A DNA stretch of 64,000 nt from Gemmatimonadota bacterium (lineage in GTDB: Bacteria; Gemmatimonadota; Gemmatimonadetes; Gemmatimonadales; Gemmatimonadaceae). The DNA is taken from the NCBI GenBank assembly GCA_027307165.1, contig DAHUXM010000013.1, forward strand, positions 29,487 through 93,486. The letters are read 5' to 3'. Below, piece after piece: positions 27,467-36,310 of the stretch. The notes under the pieces are model-generated. The model did not search any database. It had not been told where the DNA came from and was given only the letters and a program-made list of their open reading frames with translations. Position 1 is the first letter of the stretch; the number at the start of each line of letters is the position of its first letter. Made by a program: the position numbers and the translations under genes.

Positions 27467-27856
27467 CTACGACTTCCTGGCCGTGGATTTCCGGCCCGCA
27501 GATTTGCGGCCGGTCGATTTCTTCCTGGCGCTGGTCCGCGCAGCCGATTTGCGTGATGCTGCCTTGCGTGGAGCCGACTTGCGGACCGACGTCTTCGACG
27601 CGCGCTTGCGTGGCGTCTTCTCACCCTTTTCTCGCGCCTCGTTTATTCCGATCGCGAGTGCCTGCTTCCGGCTCGTCACCTTGCGTCCGCCGCGTGTCTT
27701 GAGCGTGCCGCGTTTGCGTCGGCGCATCGCGCTGCCAACGGTTGCGCTCGCCTTGCTGCTGTACTTCCTGCCGGATGACTTCCGGCTCGACTTGCGGGCC
27801 GACGTCTTGTGAGCCGAAGACTTTCGCCCCGACCGTGATGCCTTGCGTGCTGCCAT
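27467..27856 (-). CDS. DUF6496-like protein with H1-like Arg/Lys/Ser tails
   Basis: 129 residues. The middle (about 43-85), 'RRRKRGTLKTRGGRKVTSRKQALAIGINEAREKGEKTPRK', fits the DUF6496 pattern (KSRKQAIAI-x-EA). Both ends are Arg/Lys/Ser/Ala-rich repeats (KSAPRKAASRKSAARTSARKK), as in histone H1-like bacterial proteins. Function is not established; nucleic-acid binding is inferred from charge. ATG 27856 follows a GGGGAGGTTC stretch, a good ribosome binding site. It is the second basic, repeat-tailed protein in the window. Confidence 0.8.
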   Translation of the reverse strand: MAARKASRSGRKSSAHKTSARKSSRKSSGRKYSSKASATVGSAMRRRKRGTLKTRGGRKVTSRKQALAIGINEAREKGEKTPRKRASKTSVRKSAPRKAASRKSAARTSARKKSTGRKSAGRKSTARKS

Positions 27857-27955
27857 CTGAACCTCCCCGGAAAGGTTGATCTGTGACGCACGTAATGTTT
27901 TGCAAGAGCCGCGCCGATCAGGCCCATGCGTGCTGAGCGTACCCGCACTGAAATG

Positions 27956-28954
27956 TCAGAGCAAACGCGAGTCGAAGGTGTTCCAGAACAGCGTCGTTCC
28001 GCTTGCAGTGCGCGCAAGCGACAGTGCTACCACAAACGCCTTTGCGGAATAGGTGTCGTCGAGCTGAATTCCCGTGGCCGCTGCGAGTGAGCGCGCAGCC
28101 GCGGTTGCGGCGGGAAGCGGTCTGCCGTACGCGCCGCCGTACGCGTCGCGCACGACGCCGAGCAGATGCGCTGGAACGCGCGGAATGCGCTCTCCGCTCA
28201 TTCGCTCGATCAGGCGCGCGGTTCGCGAGATGAGCCGCCGCACCCGCAGTCTGTTCGCGACGATGGCCGGCGTCACCTGGACGCAGATCGTCGCGATGTC
28301 GAGTCCCGCGATTGCGAATCCGAGTGACAGGCCGGCAACGGTCCCACCACTTCCCAGCGGTACTACTACGCGCGCTGGCATCGGCAACTCTCCGGCGCGG
28401 ATCTGTTCCGCAAGCTCCAGTGCGGCGTTGACGTGCGCGAGAACGCCGATCGGTGTGGATCCGCCAAGCGGCACATAATGGCATCGCTGAGTGAGCCGAG
28501 CCAGCTGCGCGGCGAGCAGCGCGCGCGTCGCACCGCCATACACGCGCGATGACACGCATTCATCGGAGATCATGTCGGCGACGCGGTACGCCGAGTGATT
28601 CATGTCATGTCGCCATCGTATGCCGATGACCCGAGCGCCGAGTCTGCGTGCGTGCATCGCCGTGGCAAGCACGTGCGTGGATCCCTCGCCGCCGGTCGTG
28701 ATGACAGTGTCGCCGCTGCCGACACCGGCGAGCAGGAACTCGAGCGCTCGCGCCTTGTTGCCGCCGCAGACCGCTGCGTTGAGGCCGTCCGACTTGATCC
28801 ATATCTCGGCGCCGTCAACAGCAACGCGATCGACAGGGGAGGGCAGGATGCACAACGAGACGCGTGGAATCGCGCGAAGTGCGGGGAATCGCTCGTACAA
28901 CGGCAGCGGCGATCCTTTGCGTTCTCCCCGGACCTGCGGTGTCTCGTCCGTCAT
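27956..28954 (-). CDS. PLP-dependent D-cysteine desulfhydrase / ACC deaminase-like enzyme
   Basis: 332 residues, fold type II PLP enzyme. PLP Lys67 in 'CGGNKARALEFLL', 'TTGGEGSTHVLATAMHARRLG' (Ser/His after the cofactor), and 'VPLGSGGTVAGLSLGFAIAG' phosphate-binding loop. This fits the D-cysteine desulfhydrase/1-aminocyclopropane-1-carboxylate deaminase group. The 'GEGSTHV' in place of the common 'QSNH' in the second loop makes the exact substrate uncertain. It begins 9 bases after the AI-2E transporter stop, so the two genes form an operon. Confidence 0.87.
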   Translation of the reverse strand: MTDETPQVRGERKGSPLPLYERFPALRAIPRVSLCILPSPVDRVAVDGAEIWIKSDGLNAAVCGGNKARALEFLLAGVGSGDTVITTGGEGSTHVLATAMHARRLGARVIGIRWRHDMNHSAYRVADMISDECVSSRVYGGATRALLAAQLARLTQRCHYVPLGGSTPIGVLAHVNAALELAEQIRAGELPMPARVVVPLGSGGTVAGLSLGFAIAGLDIATICVQVTPAIVANRLRVRRLISRTARLIERMSGERIPRVPAHLLGVVRDAYGGAYGRPLPAATAAARSLAAATGIQLDDTYSAKAFVVALSLARTASGTTLFWNTFDSRLL

Positions 28955-28963
28955 CCTATCCTG

Positions 28964-30166
28964 TCATTCATCCGGATGCGGTGGCGGCTCGGCGACGAAC
29001 GGCAACGGAGTCGGATCGCCGATCACATCCTCGACGTACAGCATCTTCACGAGGATCATCACCAGGACCAGCAGTGGAACGGCGACGAACAGCCCCATGA
29101 CACCGAACGCGAGTGCCATTCCGGCCTGCGTAAGCACCGTGAGAACCGGCGGCAGATTCACTCCCTCCTTCATGAGGAGCGGGATCAGCAGATGGCTCTC
29201 GAGGAAGTGGATGATGTAGAAGGCGACCAGCACGGCCGCGGCCTTCTCAGGCGAATCCACGAAGCCCATCGCGATCGCCGGCACCGCGCTGATGATGGGC
29301 CCGGCCATGGGGACGAACTGCAGCAGGCCGGACAGGATCCCCAGCGGTACCGCAGCGCGTACCTGCAGCGCCGTGAGCACGGCGGTCGCGACCACGCCCA
29401 TGACCACCATTGCGACGAGCTGAGTGACGAGCCAGCGGCGCAGGGCGAGCGTTATCGCCTCCAGCACCTGCTCGCCGCGTACTCGTTTGCTGTGCGGAAT
29501 GAGGGCGATGATCCCGCTGCGATAAAGCTTGGGGTCGGCTCCTATGTAAACAGCCAGGAAAAAGATGATGACTATGCTGGCCGCAACCTCGACGGTCGAG
29601 TGGAGCACCGGAAGAACGTAGCCCGAAGCCCCTGGACTTCGGGCCAGGATCTGCTCCTTGAGCGCCCTGAGGTGAACCAGGGAATCACCGCCTTGCGGCT
29701 CATTTAGTCCTATACTGTCCCGTTGCTGCTGCGATAATGGCGCTACTTGTGTGGAGTCCGGCTCGCCCGTAAGTAATGAGCCGACCACGCCGCCCTGGCG
29801 CTGCCCGATCCATCTGTCCAGCTTCACGAAGGCTTCCGGGAGGCGTTGCTTGAGCTCGCGGTACTGGGTCCGGACCGTTGGGCCGGTCCAGGCGCCGAAG
29901 CCTATCAAGAGCGCGACCGAGGCTGCTACTATCAGGGCCGCGCCCAGTCCCTGTCCTATGCCGAATCGCCGCAATCTCGCCGCGCCTGCCGAGATCGCGA
30001 TGCCGAGCAGCGCTCCGATGTAGGCGACGAAGATGAGATTGTGAGCCCGGAAGATCACGAAGCCGCTGACCGCAACGAGCAGGATTACGATTGCCGCTCG
30101 TGCTATGTCACGGGTAAACCAGCCTGGGTGACGCTCTGTGGGACGCGGGAATCGCTCTGAGGTCAT
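28964..30166 (-). CDS. AI-2E family transporter
   Basis: 400 residues. Topology of the YdiK/TqsA family: two or three N-terminal helices, a soluble middle (about 90-190), then a C-terminal helix block with 'GILSGLLQFVPMAGPIISAVPAI' and 'HLLIPLLMKEGVNLPPVLTVLTQAGMALAFGVMGLFVAVPLLVLVMIL'. Members are exporters or antiporters of varied substrates despite the name. The start is only 13 bases from the start of the divergent RNase D gene, so its promoter must lie in or over that gene or the true start is further in. Confidence 0.92.
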   Translation of the reverse strand: MTSERFPRPTERHPGWFTRDIARAAIVILLVAVSGFVIFRAHNLIFVAYIGALLGIAISAGAARLRRFGIGQGLGAALIVAASVALLIGFGAWTGPTVRTQYRELKQRLPEAFVKLDRWIGQRQGGVVGSLLTGEPDSTQVAPLSQQQRDSIGLNEPQGGDSLVHLRALKEQILARSPGASGYVLPVLHSTVEVAASIVIIFFLAVYIGADPKLYRSGIIALIPHSKRVRGEQVLEAITLALRRWLVTQLVAMVVMGVVATAVLTALQVRAAVPLGILSGLLQFVPMAGPIISAVPAIAMGFVDSPEKAAAVLVAFYIIHFLESHLLIPLLMKEGVNLPPVLTVLTQAGMALAFGVMGLFVAVPLLVLVMILVKMLYVEDVIGDPTPLPFVAEPPPHPDE

Positions 30167-30179
30167 GATAGATTGAGGT

Positions 30180-31316
30180 ATGGCAGATCCGTACCAGCCA
30201 GTTTACCTGGACACAGCAGAAAAAGCCGGCCTTTTCGTGGACTCCATTGCGGACGTCCGCGAAATCGCGCTGGATACCGAAGGGGCGAGCTTCCATCGCT
30301 ACGTCGATCGGATCTATCTGCTGCAGCTCTCCACGCAGCATCATAGTGCCATCATCGATCCGTTGCACGCAGGTGCGCTGCCCAAGCTTGGCGCGCTGAT
30401 GGAGAATCGGGAGGTGGAGGTCATCTTCCACGACGCCGACTACGATCTCCGGCTGCTTCGCCAGGACTACGGCTGGCATACGACGCACGTGTTTGACACC
30501 CGTATCGCGGCACAGTTGCTTGGGATTCCGGCGTTCGGGCTTGCGGCGCTGCTGGAGAAGTTCTTCAGTGTGAAGCTGGACAAGCAGCACCAGCGAGCTG
30601 ACTGGTCGATGCGGCCTCTCACGCCGAGCATGCTCGACTATGCCGCGCAGGACACGCGCTATCTGCTGGATTTGAGGGACGAATTGCGCACCGGGCTGGA
30701 ATCGCTTGGTCGCATGTCGTGGGCGGAGGAGGAGTTCGAGCGGCTCGAGTCGATCCAGTTCGCACCGGACGATCCTGCGACGGGCTTCATGCGTACCAAG
30801 GGCGCGCGCGATCTCAAGCGGCGCGAGCTTGCGGTGCTCAAGGAGCTGGTTGCATGGCGCGACGAGCGCGCCGCGGCTCTCGATCGCGCGACGTTCCGTG
30901 TAATGGGCAGTGAGGCGATGTTCGAGATTGCGCGCGTGCATCCCAAGACGCGCGAGGAGCTCGCCGCGATCAAGGGCGTCCCGCGCGGGGTGGTAGAGCG
31001 GCACGCGCAGGATCTGCTGGATGCGGTGCAGCGCGGGCTCGCGGTTCCCGAGGCCGATCTGCCGCGCTTTCCGCGGGCACCGCGCTGGGACCGCGACCCC
31101 GACTTCGATTCCAACGTCGCGAAGCTGAAATCGGTCAGAGATGTCGCGGCGGGCCGGCTCAAGCTGGATCCCGGGGTGCTGTGCGCGCGGGATCGCATGG
31201 AAGCAGTCGCGCGCCGGAAGCCGAAGGCGGTCGAGGAGCTCGCCGAGATCCCGGAGCTCAGGCGTTGGCAGGCGTCGGTGTTGGGATCGGATTTCGTGGC
31301 GGCGTTGCGGGGATAA
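30180..31316 (+). CDS. rnd: Ribonuclease D with HRDC domain
   Basis: 378 residues. DEDDy exonuclease: D32 and E34 in 'ALDTEGASF', D89 in 'FHDADYDLRLL', and Y154/D158 in 'LDYAAQDTRYLLDL'. A helical HRDC domain follows (about 210-290: 'RRELAVLKELVAWRDERAAALDRATF'), then a second helical region at the C-terminus, as in RNase D. It trims tRNA 3' ends. ATG 30180 is preceded by GAGGT, but with very short spacing. Followed by a 470-bp gap of low-complexity repeats. Confidence 0.94.
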   Translation: MADPYQPVYLDTAEKAGLFVDSIADVREIALDTEGASFHRYVDRIYLLQLSTQHHSAIIDPLHAGALPKLGALMENREVEVIFHDADYDLRLLRQDYGWHTTHVFDTRIAAQLLGIPAFGLAALLEKFFSVKLDKQHQRADWSMRPLTPSMLDYAAQDTRYLLDLRDELRTGLESLGRMSWAEEEFERLESIQFAPDDPATGFMRTKGARDLKRRELAVLKELVAWRDERAAALDRATFRVMGSEAMFEIARVHPKTREELAAIKGVPRGVVERHAQDLLDAVQRGLAVPEADLPRFPRAPRWDRDPDFDSNVAKLKSVRDVAAGRLKLDPGVLCARDRMEAVARRKPKAVEELAEIPELRRWQASVLGSDFVAALRG

Positions 31317-31490
31317 CGACGCCCCGATCGATGACGACGGCGTCGTCGCGACCCCACGCCCCCATCGATGACGACGACGTCGTCGCGATCCCCACGCCCC
31401 ATCGATGACGACGACGTCGTCGCGATCCCCATGCCCCGATCGATGACGACGACGACGCGACGCCGACGCCCCCATCGACGACGACGCCCG
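31317..31490. repeat. Tandem GC-rich repeat of about 37 bp
   Basis: About four and a half units beginning CCCCATCGATGACGACGACG, with starts near 31322, 31360, 31397, 31434 and 31470. Each unit contains a GACGACGTCGTC palindrome. Units differ by a few bases and one or two in length. It begins immediately after the rnd stop codon. Confidence 0.8.
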
Positions 31491-31790
31491 TAGGGGCAGG
31501 CCCCCGTGCCTGCCCGCCGTACGACGACGCCCCCCGCCCCCGTCGAACCCCATGACGTAATCCATACCCGGCGCGCGACGTTTTTTTTTTGACGTCCCCG
31601 ACGTTTTTCCGCCATTCCCCCGTTTTTCGTCTGTTCCCGACGTTTTCCGCCGCCCCCCCCGTGTCTTTTGCCCCGAGCCACCGTATCGTTCACGGCATCA
31701 GGGCGGGGCGGGCACGGGGGCCCGCCCCTACAGAATCCACGTACGGATTCAAACCTTCCTTTACTCCGGTCCGTCTTATTGCCAGGACCG
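31487..31790. repeat. Low-complexity gap with two inverted GC-rich hairpins
   Basis: This completes the 473-bp gap before the sigma gene. A hairpin GGGCAGG-cccccgtg-CCTGCCC lies at 31494-31515, and a related copy in reverse orientation at about 31693-31732 (GGGCGGGGCGGGCACGGGGG). Between them are four degenerate CGACGTTTTT-type units with a run of ten T (31581-31590) and a run of eight C. No gene is supported here. Confidence 0.7.
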
Positions 31791-32375
31791 ATGCAGACAG
31801 CCCTTGCCACCTCGCCCGAGACCATGAGTCCGACCACGAGTCCCACCATGAGTCCCATGGCCGCCGAGCCCGATGTACGACTCGCGGCCAGCGGGGACAG
31901 GCATGCGTTTGAGAGATTGTACCGGGACAACTTGAATCATGTGTACGCAGTGTGTGTGCGGATGTGTGGTGACCGCATGCGTGCGGAGGAGCTAGCGCAG
32001 GATGCGTTCGTGCGGGCGTGGGAGCGGTTGCCGCAGTTTCGGGGCGACTCCGCCTTCTCGACATGGCTTCACCGATTGACGGTGAACGTCGTGCTGGAGG
32101 CCCAGCGTAGCGAACGACGCAATCGCGCTCGAACCGAGAGCGATGACGTACTGGATGAGGCACCGCCGATCGTGAGGCGCGAGCATCATGCGGAGAAGAT
32201 GGATCTCGCGGTTGCGATAGCGGCGTTACCACCCGGTGCCCGCGCGGTGTTCGCACTGCACGACGTGGAAGGATACAAGCACGAGGAGATCGCGGAGATG
32301 CTCGACATCACTGCAGGCGGAAGCAAGGCTCAACTGCATCGCGCTCGGCGACTTCTCAGGGAGGCACTGGCATGA
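31791..32375 (+). CDS. ECF-type RNA polymerase sigma factor (module 1)
   Basis: 194 residues from ATG 31791. Region 2 (about 30-95): 'DRHAFERLYRDNLNHVYAVCVRMCGDRMRAEELAQDAFVRAWERLPQFRG'; region 4 (about 140-190): 'LPPGARAVFALHDVEGYKHEEIAEMLDITAGGSKAQLHRARRLLRE'. It directs RNA polymerase to a regulon, probably including this operon. The first 25 residues are Met/Ser/Thr/Pro-rich and may not be translated; an ATG near 31855 is possible. The stop overlaps the next start (ATGA), the usual sigma/anti-sigma coupling. Confidence 0.9.
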   Translation: MQTALATSPETMSPTTSPTMSPMAAEPDVRLAASGDRHAFERLYRDNLNHVYAVCVRMCGDRMRAEELAQDAFVRAWERLPQFRGDSAFSTWLHRLTVNVVLEAQRSERRNRARTESDDVLDEAPPIVRREHHAEKMDLAVAIAALPPGARAVFALHDVEGYKHEEIAEMLDITAGGSKAQLHRARRLLREALA

Positions 32376-33121
32376 CGAACGAAGAACCGCTCATGGATGA
32401 CGAGCAGGCTGGAGACGCGGTGGCGAAGTATCTCGAGGAAAACCCGGAGTTGTTGCAGGGCATCGTGCCGGAGCACGATCTGTGGCCGGCGATCGAGAGC
32501 CGGATATCGGCGCGCGTCATTCCGATGTCGGCGCGTCCCGCGCGAGCTGCCCGCAGATCGTTCGGATGGGTGCCGATGCTGATCGCCGCGTCGGCGCTCA
32601 TCGCCGCGAGTGCGGGAGTGACGTACGTACTGACCACGCGATCCGTCTTGCAGGGCCGTGCGGTGGCGAGCAACGTTGCGAACACCCCTGCAGTCATACC
32701 CGCAACCACGGACACGCAATCACGCGTCGTGAAGCAGGGTGAGACTGCCGCGACACAATCACGGGTTGGAAGCGTTGCGGTGCACGCCGCGGACGATTCG
32801 CCGAAGATCACGCAGCACAGTCGCGCCGCGATGCAGCTTGCGTCACGCCAGGGCGACAACGACGGCGATGCGATGCGGCAGACCTACGATTCCGAGATCA
32901 CCACACTGCGCGCGGCACTGGATGCGCGGCGCGGGCAGTTGAATCCATCCACGGTTGCAGTGATCGAGCAGAATTTGCGCGTCATCGATGAAGCAATCAG
33001 CCAGTCCAAAGCGGCGCTCGCGAAGGACCCGAACAGCCGTCTCCTGAATGATCAGCTGGACCGCACGCTCGCCAAGAAGACAGGGTTGTTGCGCGCTGCG
33101 GCACTACTTCCGTCAGCGTGA
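32372..33121 (+). CDS. Anti-sigma-factor-like single-span membrane protein (module 1)
   Basis: 249 residues. Cytoplasmic part (1-62) with an acidic helix 'DEQAGDAVAKYLEENPELLQGI', one membrane segment (about 65-86), a Ser/Thr/Ala linker and a periplasmic helical hairpin: 'TLRAALDARRGQLNPSTVAVIEQNLRVIDEAISQSKAALAKDPNSRLLNDQLDRTL'. No zinc-binding His/Cys of ZAS anti-sigmas is visible. The role is inferred from position, coupling to the sigma gene and topology. The second module at 45 kb has a protein of the same design. Confidence 0.78.
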   Translation: MTNEEPLMDDEQAGDAVAKYLEENPELLQGIVPEHDLWPAIESRISARVIPMSARPARAARRSFGWVPMLIAASALIAASAGVTYVLTTRSVLQGRAVASNVANTPAVIPATTDTQSRVVKQGETAATQSRVGSVAVHAADDSPKITQHSRAAMQLASRQGDNDGDAMRQTYDSEITTLRAALDARRGQLNPSTVAVIEQNLRVIDEAISQSKAALAKDPNSRLLNDQLDRTLAKKTGLLRAAALLPSA

Positions 33122-33143
33122 TGACGAGAGAGGAAATGAGTAT

Positions 33144-34193
33144 ATGAGCAACACGCACATGAAGATCCGAATGCAGAGACTCGTCCTTCCCGCCGTGATA
33201 GCGGCGTTCGCGATTGGCGCAGCTCCGTGCTGGGCCCAGGTCCCCACACCGCCATCGCCGCCGAGTCCCCCAAGTCCGGCCGATGCACCTGTGTCTCCAC
33301 GTCCGCCGCGACCGCCGCGTCCACCGCGGACATGGTTCGGCGGCGATCACGGAGTCGCGAAGATCGACACGCTGCTTCCGTTCTCGTCGAACGGCACCAT
33401 CGACCTTTCGCTGGTCTCTGGGACGATGAAGGTCTCTACCTGGGACAGGAACCAGGTGCGGGTGGTCGCGAGTACCACTGGCGAGCCATCGTTGCAGCTC
33501 GACGCAAGCAGCACGCATCTGACTCTGGAGCAGACAAGGTCCGGGAGCCGGCGCGGGCGCGGCGATGACATTGGAACGGCCACGTACGACGTCACGGTTC
33601 CGAGCGGAACGCGGGCGTCGTTGGCAGCGGTATCCGGAAGCATCAACGCCACAGGTCTGCGTGGAGCGGTCGACGCGAGCAACGTCAGCGGCTCGATGGA
33701 TCTTCGCGACCTCGGCGCATCCCTGAACGTCGAAGGCGTATCGGGCCGCATAACGGTTGCCAACGTCGCCAGTGATGCCCATGTCGAGAATGTCAGCGGG
33801 CGCGTCTCGCTTACGGGGGTCGGAGGGTCGGTCAACGCCGAGACCGTGAGCGGAGGTATCAGCCTGGCCGGTGTGCGGGGCGATCGGGTGCATGTCACGA
33901 CCGTGAGCGGCGACATCGACTTTACCGGATCCGTACCGAGCTCCGGAAGGTATGACTTCGAGACGCACTCGGGTGACGCGAGACTGAAGCTGGCGAGCAA
34001 CACCCAGGCGACTCTGAGTGTCGAAACATTCAGTGGATCGGTATCGAATGACTTTCCCGGAGCCGTAAGGCGAAAGAACAGTGATCCGGATGACGACAGT
34101 ACCAATTATGACTTCATAATCAACCGCGGTGGCGGACGGGTGCGAGTAGAAACTTTCAGCGGCAGCGTACACATCTCAAAGGTGAACCAATGA
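33144..34193 (+). CDS. Exported DUF4097-family beta-helix protein 1
   Basis: 349 residues from ATG 33144 (AGAGGAAA upstream). Signal peptide ends 'GAAPCWAQ'; a Pro-rich stretch (33-60) follows. The rest is a DUF4097 repeat solenoid: 'VSGSINATGLRGAVDASNVSGSMDLRDLG', 'VSGRITVANVASDAHVENVSGRVSLTGVGGSVNAETVSGGI', with a turn of 'VSG' every 20 or so residues. DUF4097 proteins are found in envelope-stress contexts but have no known biochemical activity. It is the third gene of the sigma module and overlaps the next by 4 bases. Confidence 0.88.
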   Translation: MSNTHMKIRMQRLVLPAVIAAFAIGAAPCWAQVPTPPSPPSPPSPADAPVSPRPPRPPRPPRTWFGGDHGVAKIDTLLPFSSNGTIDLSLVSGTMKVSTWDRNQVRVVASTTGEPSLQLDASSTHLTLEQTRSGSRRGRGDDIGTATYDVTVPSGTRASLAAVSGSINATGLRGAVDASNVSGSMDLRDLGASLNVEGVSGRITVANVASDAHVENVSGRVSLTGVGGSVNAETVSGGISLAGVRGDRVHVTTVSGDIDFTGSVPSSGRYDFETHSGDARLKLASNTQATLSVETFSGSVSNDFPGAVRRKNSDPDDDSTNYDFIINRGGGRVRVETFSGSVHISKVNQ

Positions 34194-35044
34194 TCAGGAC
34201 TTCCAGGTACGTCATGGCGGCCGCATGTGCCGCAGCTGTTGGTGCCGCGCCGCTCATGGCGCAACAGGATCTCGGACGCGATGGAACCACGTGGAAGTGG
34301 GACGGCGCGCTTGCGAGCGGCGGATCACTCAAGTTGTTCAACATAAACGGAGCGCTGCGCTTCACCGCGAGCGCGGACGGGAGTGTGCACGTCCAGGCCG
34401 TGAAGCACGTCCACTCGGGCGGTGATCCCCGCACGGTGCACTATGCCGTGGTGCGCGACGGGAACAACCTCACGATCTGCGCCATGTGGAACGACGATGC
34501 CACGTGCGACATCGACGGCATGAGGGGGAGTAGGAATGACGACAACGACGGCAATCGCAGGCGGAACGTGACGGCTGAGATCTCGGTGCAGGTACCAGGC
34601 GGTGTGCGCACGGCCGGCAACACCGTCAATGGTGACGTTTCCGTCGAGCGTATCAGCTCCGACGTTCGTGCAAACACGGTCAACGGCGCCGTGCGCGTCA
34701 CGCAGGTAACGGGTGATGTGAATGCCCGCACGGTAAACGGTGATGTGAACGTCGACACGCGAGGCGGAACCGTGTCCGGTGAGACTGTAAACGGATCGGT
34801 CACCGCATCCATGGGAAGCTCCGGCACCGGCGACATGCGCTTCAGTACCGTCAACGGTGGCATCGATATCACCACACCATCCACGTTCAACGCGGACGTC
34901 AGGCTCAGCACGCTCAACGGTTCGATCGACAGCAAGTTCCCGCTGGATTTCGACAGGCGCCGGAGGCATGCGGAGGGCACTGTGGGAAGCGGTGGGCGGC
35001 AACTGCGTGCGAGCACCGTCAATGGATCGATAACGCTGCAGTAG
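34190..35044 (+). CDS. Exported DUF4097-family beta-helix protein 2
   Basis: 284 residues. Signal peptide ends 'PLMAQ'. After a beta N-terminal domain and an Arg/Asp/Asn-rich linker ('RGSRNDDNDGNRRRN') comes a DUF4097 solenoid with the repeat core 'TVNGDV' (NTVNGDVSVERI, NTVNGAVRVTQV, RTVNGDVNVDTR, ETVNGSVTAS, STVNGGIDIT, STLNGSIDSK, STVNGSITLQ). It is more regular than its upstream neighbour, where the core is VSG. Coupled by ATGA overlap. A surface or periplasmic structural or sensing role is only a guess. Confidence 0.88.
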   Translation: MIRTSRYVMAAACAAAVGAAPLMAQQDLGRDGTTWKWDGALASGGSLKLFNINGALRFTASADGSVHVQAVKHVHSGGDPRTVHYAVVRDGNNLTICAMWNDDATCDIDGMRGSRNDDNDGNRRRNVTAEISVQVPGGVRTAGNTVNGDVSVERISSDVRANTVNGAVRVTQVTGDVNARTVNGDVNVDTRGGTVSGETVNGSVTASMGSSGTGDMRFSTVNGGIDITTPSTFNADVRLSTLNGSIDSKFPLDFDRRRRHAEGTVGSGGRQLRASTVNGSITLQ

Positions 35045-35064
35045 GTTACGCAGCGAGATAACCG

Positions 35065-35103
35065 ACGCGGACGGGCATCACTGCCCGTCCGCGTTTGCTT
35101 TTA
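35065..35103 (+). terminator. Strong intrinsic terminator of ECF module 1
   Basis: ACGCGGACGGGCA and TGCCCGTCCGCGT form a 13-bp perfect stem with a 4-base loop, followed by TTGCTTTT. It lies 20 bases after the DUF4097 stop and reaches the stop codon of the convergent lipoprotein gene. Confidence 0.9.
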
Positions 35104-35661
35104 TCCTGGCGTGCTCGCCAGCCTCGCAAGCTCGCGCTCGAAGCGACCGGTCGACGTGCAGCGCACTGACGGTGCACTTGCCGTCGGGTCCTTCGCGCTG
35201 GCCTCGATCAGGGTGTGCAGCGTCGAGCCACCGGTCCGTGGCGTAATGTAGGTGCTCGCCGAGAAGATCACGTCGTACGTGTCGGCCGGAGATGACATCG
35301 TGCCACTGCCGCAGTCGATGTACGACGACAGGCGGGTGCCGCCAAGCGTTCCGTGGAGACGGAGGTTGCGGGCACCGACGGTGTATACACCGCCGCTGGT
35401 ATCGAGCACTGCAGCGTTCCTGATGCCGAGCTTCGCGTATGCCGCTGGCAGCGCGTCGAAAGCCTGGACCACCGTAACGTCCACATCCCGCTCGGTCGTC
35501 GATTCGACATGATGCAGGTTCACGTCGACGACCGTCTGGTTGACATCGGCCACCCTGGTGCGGTCGTCACTCTCGTGTGTGGCGCCAGATGAAGCACACG
35601 CGCCGGCGCAGATCATCAACAGCGCCTCCAGCAGGACAGTGCTCCGAATCGACAGCGTCAT
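35101..35661 (-). CDS. Lipoprotein of unknown function
   Basis: 186 residues from ATG 35661. Signal with lipobox 'GACASS' (Cys about 22). The mature part, 'TVVQAFDALPAAYAKLGIRNAAVLDTSGGVYTVGARNLRLHGTLGG' and 'LSSYIDCGSG', is beta-rich with two Cys (one in YIDCGSG, one in VRCTSTG) that could pair. This resembles small outer-membrane lipoproteins of Gemmatimonadota, but I recognise no named family. The extension to 35847 runs through non-coding-like sequence and is rejected. Confidence 0.68.
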   Translation of the reverse strand: MTLSIRSTVLLEALLMICAGACASSGATHESDDRTRVADVNQTVVDVNLHHVESTTERDVDVTVVQAFDALPAAYAKLGIRNAAVLDTSGGVYTVGARNLRLHGTLGGTRLSSYIDCGSGTMSSPADTYDVIFSASTYITPRTGGSTLHTLIEASAKDPTASAPSVRCTSTGRFERELARLASTPG

Positions 35662-35803
35662 TGAGTTCAGCCTTGTCAGATGTGTTCTGGCTGGCAGGCG
35701 CGGTTCCCGTCCGCCCTGCGTACCTTTAGCTCTGGTGGAAGTTACAGTCCCGGTGTTCGCTGTGCAGTCGGTGCGTGCGGCGCCATCCTGAAAGAGGAGA
35801 AGC

Positions 35804-36310
35804 ATGATGAGTGGTGTGCGTCTGCGGCCGGCGCTGCCGGCTGACATCCCGGCGATCCTGGATCTGATCCGCGAGCTGGCCGAATACGAGCGCGATCCGG
35901 CGGCCGCGGTCGCGACGCCGGAGCTGATGTACGACGCACTGTTCGGACCGAAAGCGGTCGCTCACGTGATAATGGCAGAGGGTGATGATGCGACGTACGG
36001 TTTCGCACTCTACTTCTTCAATTTCTCGACCTGGACCGGAAGACGCGGCCTTTATCTGGAGGATTTCTTCGTGCGGCCCGCTGCGCGCGCCCGCGGTATC
36101 GGGTTGCAGCTCTTCAGACGTCTGGCGAAAATTGCGCAGGAATCCGGATGCGGGCGCATGGAGCTGTCGGTGCTCAACTGGAACGTCAACGCAATCCGGT
36201 TTTATGAGAGGCAGGGTGGATTCCCGATGAACGACTGGACACATTACCGGTTCGGCGTCGATACGATCGCGAAGATCGCATCGCAGGGCGACGACACGGA
36301 GATCACATGA
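35804..36310 (+). CDS. GNAT family N-acetyltransferase (diamine acetyltransferase-like)
   Basis: 168 residues. 'RLRPALPADIPAILDLIRELAEYERDP' start, acetyl-CoA site 'YLEDFFVRPAARARGIGLQLFRRLAKIA' (R-x-x-G-x-G form RARGIG), and 'NWNVNAIRFYERQGGF'. The 'LEDFFVRP', 'W.VNAI.FYE..G' pattern is that of spermidine/spermine or thialysine acetyltransferases, so a polyamine-like amine is a reasonable guess. GAGGAGAA lies just upstream of the ATG. Its stop overlaps the start of the crotonase (ATGA). Confidence 0.87.
   Translation: MMSGVRLRPALPADIPAILDLIRELAEYERDPAAAVATPELMYDALFGPKAVAHVIMAEGDDATYGFALYFFNFSTWTGRRGLYLEDFFVRPAARARGIGLQLFRRLAKIAQESGCGRMELSVLNWNVNAIRFYERQGGFPMNDWTHYRFGVDTIAKIASQGDDTEIT

Noticed and set aside
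31317..31490. Possible CRISPR array
   Set aside because: Units are tandem with no spacers, vary by only a few bases, and no cas genes are nearby.
30108..31565. Long minus-strand open frame (about 485 codons) over rnd
   Set aside because: Low-complexity Arg/His-rich product, mirror of the high-GC rnd gene and the tandem repeat.
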